Positions 38,475-45,660 of a stretch of 46,063 nucleotides of DNA are shown in pieces. This DNA is from Candidatus Moraniibacteriota bacterium (GTDB lineage Bacteria; Patescibacteriota; Minisyncoccia; Moranbacterales; UBA2206), in assembly GCA_030679995.1 (NCBI GenBank), contig JAUXSK010000031.1:1-46063 (forward strand), in the 5' to 3' direction. The notes below the pieces were generated by a model. The model saw only the letters and a list, made by a program, of their open reading frames with translations, made no database searches and was not told the origin of the DNA. Position 1 is the first letter of the stretch, and each line of letters begins with the position of its first letter. A program made the position numbers and the translations under genes.

Positions 38475-40853
38475 ATGTATCTCAAAAAGCTCGAAATTTC
38501 AGGGTTTAAATCTTTTGCCAACCGGACGATGTTGGATTTTTCGATGTCGCATGACGGCGTGCGGGGGATTACGGCGGTGGTGGGGCCTAATGGTTCCGGC
38601 AAGTCCAATATCGCTGATTCTTTGCGGTGGGTGATGGGCGAGCAGTCGATGAAAAATTTGCGCGGCAAGAAATCGGAAGATATCATCTTTGCCGGATCGG
38701 GCAAGAAAGCCAGGCTGGGCAGCGCGCAGGTGACTTTGTTTTTCGACAATGCCGACAAGCGCATCCCGTTGGAATTCGAGGAAGTTTCCATCACGCGCAA
38801 GATCTATCGCAGCGGGGAGGGGGAATATCTGATTAACGGTTCGCGGGCCAGGTTGCAGGACGTGGTGGATATTTTGGCCAAGGCGGGCATCGGCAAAGAA
38901 AGCTACTCGATCATCAACCAGGGTATGGCGGATGCCGTTTTGAACGCGACGCCGTTTGACCGCCGCTCCATTATCGAGGAGGCGGCCGGCGTGAAACAAT
39001 ATCAAATCAAGAAGGAGCGGTCGTTGCGCAAGCTGGAATCGACGCGGGAAAATTTGGACAAGGCCAAAAGTTTGGCGGAAGAAATCAAACCGCATTTGAA
39101 AATGTTGAAACGGCAGGCGGAGAAGGCCGCCCAGAGCGAAGGGGTGAGTGCGGAATTACGGGAAAAGCAGACAAGTTTGTATACGTATCTGTGGCAGAAT
39201 TTCCAACAGGAAAAAGGCAAATTCAACGAGGCTAAAGAGGAGATGGGGCGCACGATGATGAATCTCCAGCGGGAAGTGGACAGATTGGCCGACGAATTGA
39301 ACAAAGAATCTAGGGTCGATACGGTGAACACGCATCTGGCCGAACTGGAGAAACAGAAAAACGAAAAACGCGGCAAGCTCAACCAGCTGGACCGGGATTT
39401 GATCGTGACGGAAGGGCGCATCGAAATTGAAAAAGAGAAGCAGAAAAATATCGAGATGATCGAGGAGATCAAAGTCCAAAGCATCCCAGTGGATCTGCAT
39501 TATGTGAGAAAGGGCATCGAGGAAATCCGCGCGGACCAGGAAAGGTTGATCGCGCAGATAGAAAGCGCGGAGAGTATGGACGACTTGCAGGACATCAAAG
39601 AATTTGCCCGTTCAATCCAGCAGCGGCTGTTTGAATTGAAGACGGATATCGAGAGCGGTAAAAAAGAGCCTGCCGCCAGGACTGAAACCGTTGTTAAGCC
39701 GAAACCGGTCGCGGCAGCCGATTCAGCCGCGATTATCGAATACAAGGAAAAAACCATCGCTCTCCGGGCGGAAATACAAAAAATCGACGGTGAAATCAGG
39801 GAGTTGGAGAAGATGATTTCGGAGGAAATCCAGTCTGACAGGCAGAAACGCCAGCGGTTTTTCGAGGTGGAGCGGGATTTCCGCGGCAAACAGGAAACTT
39901 TGAACAAGCTGAAAGACCAATTCAATGAATCCAAAATCGCCCTGGCGCGCGTGGAGGTGCACGAGGAAGATTTGCGTGCGGATGTCTTGCGGGAATTGCG
40001 CTTGAGCGTGGAAGAATTGGCGCCGATCCGAAACGCGGACCAGTCTGCGGTTACCGGAAATGATAATGAGGCTTCGCGGATAGATCGTGGACAGTTGGAA
40101 CGGGATATCGCCAAATTGAAAATCCAGATGGAGCAGATCGGAGGCATCGACCCGCTGGTGGTGGAGGAATATGAGGAGACCAATAAACGCTTTGAATTTT
40201 TGACAAAAGAATCGGAAGACCTGGAGAATGCCATCGTGGCTTTGCGGGAAATCATCAGGGAGATGGATCAGAAAATCAGTGGCGAATTTTCCAAGACTTT
40301 CGAGGAAATCAATAAGGAATTCACTAAATATTTCCGCATCATTTTCGGCGGCGGCAACGCCAGCCTTAAAAAAGTGGAAGTGCGCAAGCGGTCGTATAAA
40401 TCGAAAAACGAAGGGGAGGACGCATCTGGCGAGGTTGAGGATGAAGCGGGCGAAGACGGAGTTGATGGGGGCAGGGAAGAAAAGCCGGAAATCGGAATTG
40501 ACATCGCCGCTTCGCCTCCAGGTAAGAAAATCAGCAATTTGTCGATGCTGTCCGGCGGGGAGCGTTCACTGACTTCGCTGGCACTACTGTTTGCTATTAT
40601 TTCCCATAATCCGCCGCCGTTCGCCGTCTTGGATGAGGTGGAAGCGGCTTTGGATGAAGCCAATTCCAAGCGTTTCGGCCGCATCATCAATGAGCTTTCC
40701 GGCAGTACGCAGTTCGTCATCATAACCCATAACCGCGAAACGATGCGCCAGGCCTCGATGCTCTATGGCGTGACGATGGGGGATGAGGGAATCTCGAAAC
40801 TGCTTTCCGTGCGTCTGGACCAAGTGGGGCAGGGCGGTCGGATCTTGCAGTAG
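38475..40853 (+). CDS. smc: Short SMC-family chromosome segregation ATPase without hinge
   Basis: SMC proteins are ATP-driven DNA-folding machines. This 792-residue protein has both ATPase halves: Walker A GPNGSGKSNIADSLRW (37-52), a Q-loop region, signature LSMLSGGERSLT (689-700), Walker B FAVLDEVEAALDEAN (716-730) and VIITHNRETM. Two coiled-coil arms (about 175-395 and 420-605) are short. Between them lies only a Lys/Pro/Ala-rich linker (about 395-420, KKEPAARTETVVKPKP), where a typical SMC of about 1180 residues has a 150-residue hinge domain. An acidic insert (641-671) also occurs near the C-terminal ATPase half. I chose ATG 38475, which begins the family motif YLKKLEISGFKSFA. Confidence 0.88.
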   Translation: MYLKKLEISGFKSFANRTMLDFSMSHDGVRGITAVVGPNGSGKSNIADSLRWVMGEQSMKNLRGKKSEDIIFAGSGKKARLGSAQVTLFFDNADKRIPLEFEEVSITRKIYRSGEGEYLINGSRARLQDVVDILAKAGIGKESYSIINQGMADAVLNATPFDRRSIIEEAAGVKQYQIKKERSLRKLESTRENLDKAKSLAEEIKPHLKMLKRQAEKAAQSEGVSAELREKQTSLYTYLWQNFQQEKGKFNEAKEEMGRTMMNLQREVDRLADELNKESRVDTVNTHLAELEKQKNEKRGKLNQLDRDLIVTEGRIEIEKEKQKNIEMIEEIKVQSIPVDLHYVRKGIEEIRADQERLIAQIESAESMDDLQDIKEFARSIQQRLFELKTDIESGKKEPAARTETVVKPKPVAAADSAAIIEYKEKTIALRAEIQKIDGEIRELEKMISEEIQSDRQKRQRFFEVERDFRGKQETLNKLKDQFNESKIALARVEVHEEDLRADVLRELRLSVEELAPIRNADQSAVTGNDNEASRIDRGQLERDIAKLKIQMEQIGGIDPLVVEEYEETNKRFEFLTKESEDLENAIVALREIIREMDQKISGEFSKTFEEINKEFTKYFRIIFGGGNASLKKVEVRKRSYKSKNEGEDASGEVEDEAGEDGVDGGREEKPEIGIDIAASPPGKKISNLSMLSGGERSLTSLALLFAIISHNPPPFAVLDEVEAALDEANSKRFGRIINELSGSTQFVIITHNRETMRQASMLYGVTMGDEGISKLLSVRLDQVGQGGRILQ

Positions 40854-40866
40854 GATCCGGGCCTGA

Positions 40867-40893
40867 TTGACAAGATCCAACGGATGGTATAAA
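40867..40893 (+). promoter_or_regulatory. Probable rpsP promoter
   Basis: A consensus TTGACA (40867-40872) is followed after only 15 nt by TATAAA (40888-40893); a 17-nt spacing would give TAAACT. It lies about 70 nt before the rpsP ATG. Confidence 0.5.
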
Positions 40894-40964
40894 CTGGCTA
40901 AGTAATCAAAAATAAGCTTTAAATTAAGGAATTAGGCAACAAGTCTATCATTCCGTACTGAATT

Positions 40965-41318
40965 ATGTTAACCATAAGATTCGCGCGAGTTGGAAAAAGA
41001 AACAAGGCTCAATTTAAAATAATGCTCCAGGAGCACACGATCGCTCCAGGCGGCCGTCATATCGAGGTTTTAGGAAGTTATAATCCGCATTCGAAGGAGG
41101 CTGTTCTGAAAGAAGACCGGATCAAATATTGGGTTTCTAAAGGCGCGCAGATGTCCGATACGGCTGCGAATCTTTTTATGAAAAAAGGCGTTATCGAAGG
41201 CACAAAGAGAAAGGTGAAGGTGCCAGCGAAAAAAGTCGAAGAAGTTGTGGCGGAAGCGGCTCCGGTTGCTGAAGCGCCCAAGGCGGAGGTACCGGCTGAA
41301 GAGGTCAAAGCTGAATAG
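40965..41318 (+). CDS. rpsP: 30S ribosomal protein S16
   Basis: S16 is a small-subunit assembly protein. The 117-residue protein has LTIRFARVGKRNKAQFKIML and GGRHIEVLGSYNPHSKE followed by RIKYWVSKGAQMSDTAANLF. It ends in an Ala/Glu/Lys/Val-rich tail of about 35 residues (after about residue 82), which makes it longer than the 80-90-residue E. coli form. No SD is visible. Confidence 0.95.
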   Translation: MLTIRFARVGKRNKAQFKIMLQEHTIAPGGRHIEVLGSYNPHSKEAVLKEDRIKYWVSKGAQMSDTAANLFMKKGVIEGTKRKVKVPAKKVEEVVAEAAPVAEAPKAEVPAEEVKAE

Positions 41319-41347
41319 TTGACTGGAAGACGTTTTTAATATAAGAT
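41319..41347 (+). promoter_or_regulatory. Promoter of rplJ-rplL
   Basis: TTGACT (41319-41324) and TAAGAT (41342-41347) are separated by 17 nt. The predicted start near 41354 coincides with the 5' side of the L10 leader. Confidence 0.65.
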
Positions 41348-41353
41348 AAATAT

Positions 41354-41437
41354 GATCCGCAGACAGCAGGCGACCCACTAAGTCCTGCCGAGGAGCAATT
41401 TTTGCTTTTTAGTCTGCGATAAAACGCGGATTTTTAA
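41354..41437 (+). ncRNA. Ribosomal protein L10 leader with attenuator
   Basis: This leader matches the widespread L10-binding element. CGCAGAC (41358-41364) pairs with GTCTGCG (41413-41419), enclosing the conserved ACAGCAGG and CCTGCCGAGG strands that form the L10-binding kink-turn. Directly after it CTGCG pairs with CGCGG across ATAAAA and is followed by ATTTTT, an intrinsic terminator that shares bases with the L10-binding stem. This fits L10-controlled feedback on rplJ-rplL. Confidence 0.85.
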
Positions 41438-41457
41438 TTTTATTTAAGTATATATCT

Positions 41458-41973
41458 ATGCAAACTAAACAGCAAAAAGAGGTTATCATAAAAGAACTGG
41501 CTGAAAAGTTGAAAAATTCGAAAGCCGTAGTCTTTTCTGATTATAAAGGCTTGAAGGTGAAGGATATGACGGTGCTTCGTCGGGACTTGCGGGCGGAAGG
41601 CGTGGATCTTAAAGTTTTGAAAAAAACCTTGATCAACATCGCCTTGAAGGACGCGGGAATCGAAATGGATGCCAAGGCCTTGGAGGGGCAGGTGGCAATC
41701 GCGATTTCCAGCAAGGATGAAGTGGCGGCGGCAAAAATCATCGCCAAACTGGCCAAGGTGAATGAGAATTTGAAAATCGTAGGCGGAATATTAGGTACCA
41801 AGGAATTGTCAATCGCGGAAGTGGACGCGCTGGCGAAACTGCCGAGCAAAGAAGAATTGTTGGCCAAATTGGTCTGGACGCTCAATGCGCCGGTTTCCGG
41901 ATTCGTCAATGTTTTGGCGGGCAATATGCGGGGATTCGTTACGGCCTTGCAAGCGATCGCGGATAAGAAATAA
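41458..41973 (+). CDS. rplJ: 50S ribosomal protein L10
   Basis: L10 anchors the L7/L12 stalk and represses its own operon through the leader just upstream. The 171-residue protein has KAVVFSDYKGLKVKDMTVLRR, the NIALKDAG region, GILGTKELSIAEVDALAKLP and a C-terminal helix for L7/L12 binding. Length is normal. No SD. Confidence 0.96.
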   Translation: MQTKQQKEVIIKELAEKLKNSKAVVFSDYKGLKVKDMTVLRRDLRAEGVDLKVLKKTLINIALKDAGIEMDAKALEGQVAIAISSKDEVAAAKIIAKLAKVNENLKIVGGILGTKELSIAEVDALAKLPSKEELLAKLVWTLNAPVSGFVNVLAGNMRGFVTALQAIADKK

Positions 41974-42015
41974 AGTTAATCAAGTAAATTTTAATAAATC
42001 ATTAAGTAAAAAAAT

Positions 42016-42420
42016 ATGACAGAAGAAAAAAAGGAAGTAGTCGTGCCGGAAAAATTCCAAAAGATCGTTTCCGAAATCGAAACTATGAGCGTTCTGGACT
42101 TGAGCGAGTTAGTGAAGGTCCTGGAGGAGAAGTTCGGCGTGAGCGCGGCTGCTCCGATGATGATGGGTGTGGCTCCTGCTGCTGAGGCTGGCGCTGCCGT
42201 TGAAGAGAAGACTGAGTTCGATGTCGAAGTGACCGCTTCAGGCGCTTCAAAAATCAACGTTATCAAGGTCGTCCGTGAAGTGACCGGATTGGGATTGAAG
42301 GAAGCCAAGGATTTGGTGGATGCCGCTCCGAAAGTCATCAAAGAAAAAGTAGCCAAGGCTGACGCTGACGCTATGAAGAAGAAATTGGAAGAAGCCGGAG
42401 CAACCGTGACTTTGAAATAA
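42016..42420 (+). CDS. rplL: 50S ribosomal protein L7/L12
   Basis: L7/L12 forms the stalk that recruits translation GTPases. The 134-residue protein has the N-terminal dimer region ([20 protein letters not shown]), an Ala/Gly hinge ([16 protein letters not shown]) and the conserved C-terminal domain ([30 protein letters not shown]). It follows rplJ by 42 nt and is closed by a terminator. Confidence 0.97.
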   Translation: MTEEKKEVVVPEKFQKIVSEIETMSVLDLSELVKVLEEKFGVSAAAPMMMGVAPAAEAGAAVEEKTEFDVEVTASGASKINVIKVVREVTGLGLKEAKDLVDAAPKVIKEKVAKADADAMKKKLEEAGATVTLK

Positions 42421-42437
42421 TTTCAGACTTGCAATTT

Positions 42438-42469
42438 AAAAATCCCGTTCGATAAGGACGGGATTTTTT
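42438..42469 (+). terminator. Terminator after rplL
   Basis: AAATCCCGT pairs with ACGGGATTT across a 9-nt loop and ends in T6. Confidence 0.88.
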
Positions 42470-42507
42470 GTTTTCAATCGATTAAGAATTATGGATTAAA
42501 TTAAGCA

Positions 42508-42549
42508 CCTGCCTGCCGGTAGGCAGGGATTCCGGGTCAAGCCCGGAAT
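42508..42549. repeat. REP-like palindrome pair
   Basis: CCTGCCT/AGGCAGG (42508-42514 with 42521-42527) is followed at once by ATTCCGGG/CCCGGAAT (42529-42536 with 42542-42549) with a TCAAG loop and a trailing GACA. The second hairpin belongs to the same family as 21942 and 22013. A partial GCCCGGAATGG copy follows near 42560. Confidence 0.65.
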
Positions 42550-42645
42550 GACAATGATGAGCCCGGAATGGCAATAGCGGATACAAAATGACAATGATGA
42601 GACTGAAATGATAAAGTTGTTTATTGTTAGTGTAAATTTTTTTGG

Positions 42646-42707
42646 AAAAAATAAAAGCCCTGCTGGTGTTAATCTCGATGATTCGAGATAATTTCCACCA
42701 GCCGGGC
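42646..42707 (-). terminator. Long-stem terminator of the 38-residue micro-ORF unit
   Basis: On the minus strand GCCC/GGGC, GCTGGTG/CACCAGC and ATCTCGA/TCGAGAT stack into one long interrupted stem, followed by TTTTATTTTTT. A second perfect hairpin GGGGATG/CATCCCC (42717-42736) lies between it and the micro-ORF stop. Confidence 0.9.
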
Positions 42708-42736
42708 GATTATGTTGGGGATGTCTTTTCATCCCC

Positions 42737-42853
42737 CTATTTTTTTCCATGTATGGCGCAGAACTCGTAAACGAGTTCTTTCCGGCCTGCCAGATCAATT
42801 CTGAAATAAATCGGGCTAAGCATTAGGATACGAATCGCTTCACGTTTCGACAT
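42737..42853 (-). CDS. Candidate 38-residue small protein
   Basis: On the minus strand TAGGAGGA lies 5 nt before an ATG that opens 38 codons (starting MSKREAIRILMLSPIYF) to TAG. The peptide is basic and helical with a plausible amphipathic LAGRKELVYEFCAIHG end. A strong promoter, an internal attenuator-like hairpin and a strong terminator frame it, so it looks like a genuine small gene of the cassette-like class. I do not recognise it. Confidence 0.55.
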   Translation of the reverse strand: MSKREAIRILMLSPIYFRIDLAGRKELVYEFCAIHGKK

Positions 42854-42884
42854 GGTATTCCTCCTATGTCTGTTGAATTTTGAT

Positions 42885-42925
42885 AAAAAAACAGAAGACA
42901 ATCCCCAAAAAGAAACTGTCTTCTG
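42885..42925 (-). terminator. Attenuator-like hairpin in the micro-ORF leader
   Basis: On the minus strand CAGAAGACA pairs perfectly with TGTCTTCTG across a 16-nt loop and is followed by T7. It lies between the promoter at 43027-43055 and the 38-residue frame, so most transcripts should end here unless it is controlled. Confidence 0.75.
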
Positions 42926-43026
42926 ATTTCAAAGCAACTGGCTTCGAGCGCGTTTATATTGGTTTGTTTATTTATTTTTTCCGTTATGGAATCCGACTCA
43001 ACCAAATATGCTTATCTCTTGGTGGG

Positions 43027-43055
43027 ATTATAGCACTTTTGGAGTCAAAAGTCAA
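43027..43055 (-). promoter_or_regulatory. Strong promoter of the 42737 unit
   Basis: On the minus strand TTGACT (43050-43055) and a perfect TATAAT (43027-43032) are separated by 17 nt. The predicted leader before the attenuator hairpin is about 95 nt and has no convincing frame. Confidence 0.8.
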
Positions 43056-43237
43056 TAGATTTGCGCATAAGCGGAAATCTTGGCTGTAACAAGGCTTTTT
43101 ATTGTGGAAAAAAAGCCGGCCTTTTGCAAAATCCGCCCCAAACGGCCTATTGACTTGCGCCGCGGGTATGATACCATTCACGATTACCAGGCGGGCTGGT
43201 AATTTTCAAAGAGTACTTTAAAAAAAAGGAAGAGAAG

Positions 43238-43735
43238 ATGAAACACATAATTGCAATGGCGCTGTTTGTAGTTTGTTCTTTGTTGTTTCTTTCAGCTGAA
43301 GCATCCGTTGAAAATAAGCAGTCGTTTTTTGATAGCTTCAATTTTTTGACTGACATGGAGGATAGTCAGATAAAGAGTATCGAGATTATCCCTGGAGATG
43401 ATGATCCCTACCGGATAAATTTCCTGATGAAATTCAGGCGCCCGGTGGAGCCGATCGGGTTTTGGGGATCCGATAATGACGGATCGGATATCTTTTCTCT
43501 GGATGGCGTCGTTATTTTTGGGCGGCATGATGCTGCTGATAGTGAGTTCCGGCTGGTACTCGATATGCGAATTGTCGGGGTGGATAAGACCCCATTGAAA
43601 TTGTACATCGGGTATGATGATGAGAAAAACGCGAGATATCGTGTAGAGGAAATCATCATAAAAAAAATAGATAATGATCCAGGCTCCTGGGAAGTGGAGA
43701 AAAAAGGGGAGGCTTATCTGCCCTACGGAGAATAA
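43238..43735 (+). CDS. Secreted protein, unknown
   Basis: This 165-residue protein begins with a clear signal peptide (MKHIIAMALFVVCSLLFLSA, with probable cleavage after ASA-like residues near 22). The mature part is acidic and strand-rich (IKSIEIIPGDDDPYRINFLM, EFRLVLDMRIVGVDKTPLKL) with no Cys, lipobox or catalytic motif. An AGGAAGAG lies just before the ATG. The next small gene starts 2 nt after the stop. I do not recognise the family. Confidence 0.7.
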   Translation: MKHIIAMALFVVCSLLFLSAEASVENKQSFFDSFNFLTDMEDSQIKSIEIIPGDDDPYRINFLMKFRRPVEPIGFWGSDNDGSDIFSLDGVVIFGRHDAADSEFRLVLDMRIVGVDKTPLKLYIGYDDEKNARYRVEEIIIKKIDNDPGSWEVEKKGEAYLPYGE

Positions 43736-43737
43736 AA

Positions 43738-43950
43738 ATGATATTAAAATTTTTTTTCCCAGAATTGTACTTTTATCTGAAAAGAAAGCGAGAGAAAGAA
43801 ATATTGCACCACGATGATTTTTCCCTCCCGCCGGGATTTTCGCCCTCCTATGCCAGGCATAGGCGGGCGCACAATCTGTCTGAAGGGCAGGTTTGTGAAA
43901 ATTCTGAGTGTCCGCATTGTCGGACATATCGGGATTTTATGTCCCACTAA
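43738..43950 (+). CDS. Small Cys-rich basic protein, unknown
   Basis: This 70-residue frame starts 2 nt after the secreted-protein gene, with GGAG 8 nt before the ATG. It has a hydrophobic, basic N-terminus (MILKFFFPELYFYLKRKR) and a C-terminal CENSECPHCRTY cluster that could hold a metal. A strong terminator begins right after the stop, which supports reality. The function is unknown. Confidence 0.55.
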   Translation: MILKFFFPELYFYLKRKREKEILHHDDFSLPPGFSPSYARHRRAHNLSEGQVCENSECPHCRTYRDFMSH

Positions 43951-43989
43951 TAAAAACCCCGTGCGATGCGCGTCATCGCCGGGGTTTTT
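43951..43989 (+). terminator. Terminator after the 43238-43950 pair
   Basis: AAAAACCCCG pairs with CGGGGTTTTT and an inner GCGATG pairs with CATCGC, giving a 16-bp stem with one bulge and a 5-nt loop. Confidence 0.92.
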
Positions 43990-43995
43990 CTATTG

Positions 43996-44054
43996 TAAAA
44001 AATAAAGGGTGCTGCCAAGTATGGTTTTGCAAAACCATAGTCTTGGCGGCACCC
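43996..44054 (-). terminator. Very long terminator after the 44106 gene
   Basis: On the minus strand GGGTGCCGCCAAG pairs with CTTGGCAGCACCC (one mismatch or wobble) and TGGTTTTG with CAAAACCA, followed by TTTATTTTTT. The stem is unusually long. Confidence 0.9.
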
Positions 44055-44105
44055 TTGCATGTTCCAGCGCTGTTGTGCTGCGGTTCCAAAACATACGAAG
44101 AAGCT

Positions 44106-44636
44106 CTATGCTGTTTTGCGCCGCTGTTGCTTGCGTCTTTCAAACAACAAGAGTCCATTGATGTCAACCCTGAGGTTTCCCAGCTGGGCTTCCGCGCGAA
44201 GTTCATTGATGTCAATCGTTATATTTTTCGATTGGCAAATGTTGATCATCTCATTGATTTTTTGGGGCATCTCGTTCAAGATCCCGACTCTGAGCTTATC
44301 GAATTCTTGGCGGTTTGTGAATTGTTCCACAAGCTCGTCAATGTGGGGTTGTCTCAGGTGACTGACATCCCTGGCGCCGGCGTACCAGCAATTGGCCAGT
44401 GTCCTTCGGCCTTCTATCCTCGGGAGGCCTTCAATAATCTTCATTCCCCGCCAGCACTGCACGAGACAGCGCGGCACGGTCAAGCCCCACATGAAGTTCA
44501 TTCCGTCCTCGAATACAATCCCGAGTCCTACTTGCGCGAATGAGTTTCCCTCAGTCGCGCAAACTAAAGGCGTCACTCGAAATGACTTTCCATTCACGAC
44601 TTTCAGGGACTTTTGTCCCTTACAAATCTCGATCAT
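44106..44636 (-). CDS. Unknown protein of the SD-rich class
   Basis: I do not recognise this 176-residue protein. It has a strand-rich N-terminal half (SLKVVNGKSFRVTPLVCATE, FAQVGLGIVFEDGMNFMWGL) and a helical C-terminal half (DELVEQFTNRQEFDKLRVGI, NEMPQKINEMINICQSK). AAAAGGAG lies 6 nt before ATG 44636, which fixes the start although the frame is open upstream. It is monocistronic. Confidence 0.65.
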   Translation of the reverse strand: MIEICKGQKSLKVVNGKSFRVTPLVCATEGNSFAQVGLGIVFEDGMNFMWGLTVPRCLVQCWRGMKIIEGLPRIEGRRTLANCWYAGARDVSHLRQPHIDELVEQFTNRQEFDKLRVGILNEMPQKINEMINICQSKNITIDINELRAEAQLGNLRVDINGLLLFERRKQQRRKTA

Positions 44637-44716
44637 CCTGTGCTCCTTTTGCGTTTTGTCCCGGCGAGATAAACTGCCGGTATAGTTAATTAAATGTACA
44701 AGACTGATAATTAATG

Positions 44717-44743
44717 ATAATACGGACGCCGACCTTGTGTCAA
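44717..44743 (-). promoter_or_regulatory. Probable promoter of the 44106 gene
   Basis: On the minus strand a consensus TTGACA (44738-44743) is followed after 15 nt by TATTAT (44717-44722). The short spacing lowers confidence. Confidence 0.45.
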
Positions 44744-44838
44744 TCGGCCGCAAAAGACTTTTTTATTATTTGCGGATTGGCGTTTCCGCTAGGGATAAAA
44801 ACCGTCCACCAACTCCGAAGGTTGAACTTTCGGAGAAA

Positions 44839-44871
44839 TAAAAAAAAGAGCGGGGTGTCTAGCCTCACTCT
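44839..44871 (-). terminator. Terminator after the HExxH gene
   Basis: On the minus strand AGAGTGAGG pairs with CCCCGCTCT (8 of 9, one G-U) across CTAGACA and runs into a T8 tract. Confidence 0.8.
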
Positions 44872-44894
44872 TGTCGCGCAACTTTATATTCGCT

Positions 44895-45557
44895 CTACAG
44901 ATAGATGATTTTTTCCCGTCTGCGAATTTCATCGTAGGCGATTTGGAATTGGTGGTCATCTAGGTAGCCCAGTTTTTTATTGCCGGATATCCTCCCGAGG
45001 CGGTAGATGTCATGGAAACCCAGAATCATAGCAGTCAGGTCAACTGCTATTTCATCCGCTTCCAGTGGATGGCGGATGGCGCGGAGCACGATATGCGACA
45101 GCTCATGCGTGATGCTTAGCGCAAACGTTTCGAAAGGATAGTTTTTTATCCAATCGAATATGAAGATTGCCACTTTGTAGGTTTCAAAATCCCTGGTTCC
45201 GAAGGCGGGGATATTCGAATGGCCCATCAAGAAGGCCGCCGTGGTTCCTCGTTGCACGCTATCACAAAGCTTTTTGACTTCAAGTGGGGACGGCTGAAAT
45301 CGATGCTGCCCCAACAAATCATTGCCCTTTTTGACTACCCGCATCAAACTATCTTGATCGGGACAGCCGCGCAGGCAGCCTATGACTATGGGAATGTTGA
45401 GTCCGCATAGCTGTTTTATTCTAGCTACGCATTCGGAAATCTTGTCCATAGCATAGATTTTTCTGACTGCCTCTATGTCTGAAGCGGTGATATTTTTTTG
45501 CCTTCTCAATGAAACGGAAAGCATCCTCACGTACTCAATAATCAGTTGGTCATCCAT
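44895..45557 (-). CDS. HExxH zincin-like protein
   Basis: This 220-residue soluble protein has ITHELSHIVL (His151, Glu152, His155), the HExxH zinc motif. It is followed after 10 residues by HPLEADEIAVDLTAMILGF, where Glu166 or Asp168/Asp173 could be the third ligand, as in ImmA/IrrE-like and other small metallopeptidases. The N-terminal 100 residues are helical with several Cys. No signal peptide or membrane helix is seen, so it would act inside the cell. GAGG lies about 8 nt before the ATG. Its target is unknown; no repressor or toxin partner lies next to it. Confidence 0.7.
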   Translation of the reverse strand: MDDQLIIEYVRMLSVSLRRQKNITASDIEAVRKIYAMDKISECVARIKQLCGLNIPIVIGCLRGCPDQDSLMRVVKKGNDLLGQHRFQPSPLEVKKLCDSVQRGTTAAFLMGHSNIPAFGTRDFETYKVAIFIFDWIKNYPFETFALSITHELSHIVLRAIRHPLEADEIAVDLTAMILGFHDIYRLGRISGNKKLGYLDDHQFQIAYDEIRRREKIIYL

Positions 45558-45614
45558 GTCTATACCTCAAGTGTATTGTTAAAGAGGGGAGAGTCATTTA
45601 TTTTTTTACAATAT

Positions 45615-45643
45615 ACAATAGCATGCATAAGCGTCTTTGTCAA
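45615..45643 (-). promoter_or_regulatory. Promoter of the HExxH gene
   Basis: On the minus strand a consensus TTGACA (45638-45643) and TATTGT (45615-45620) are separated by 17 nt, about 55 nt before the ATG. Confidence 0.65.
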
Positions 45644-45660
45644 AGGCGCTTAAAAACCAA

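Noticed and set aside
42496-42798. 100-codon minus-strand frame over the micro-ORF terminator
   Set aside because: It crosses two terminator hairpins and REP palindromes and lies in a different frame from the SD-preceded 38-codon gene.
43908-44543. 211-codon plus-strand frame
   Set aside because: It runs antisense through the terminator at 43996-44054 and most of the minus-strand 44106 gene, which has a clear SD, promoter and terminator.
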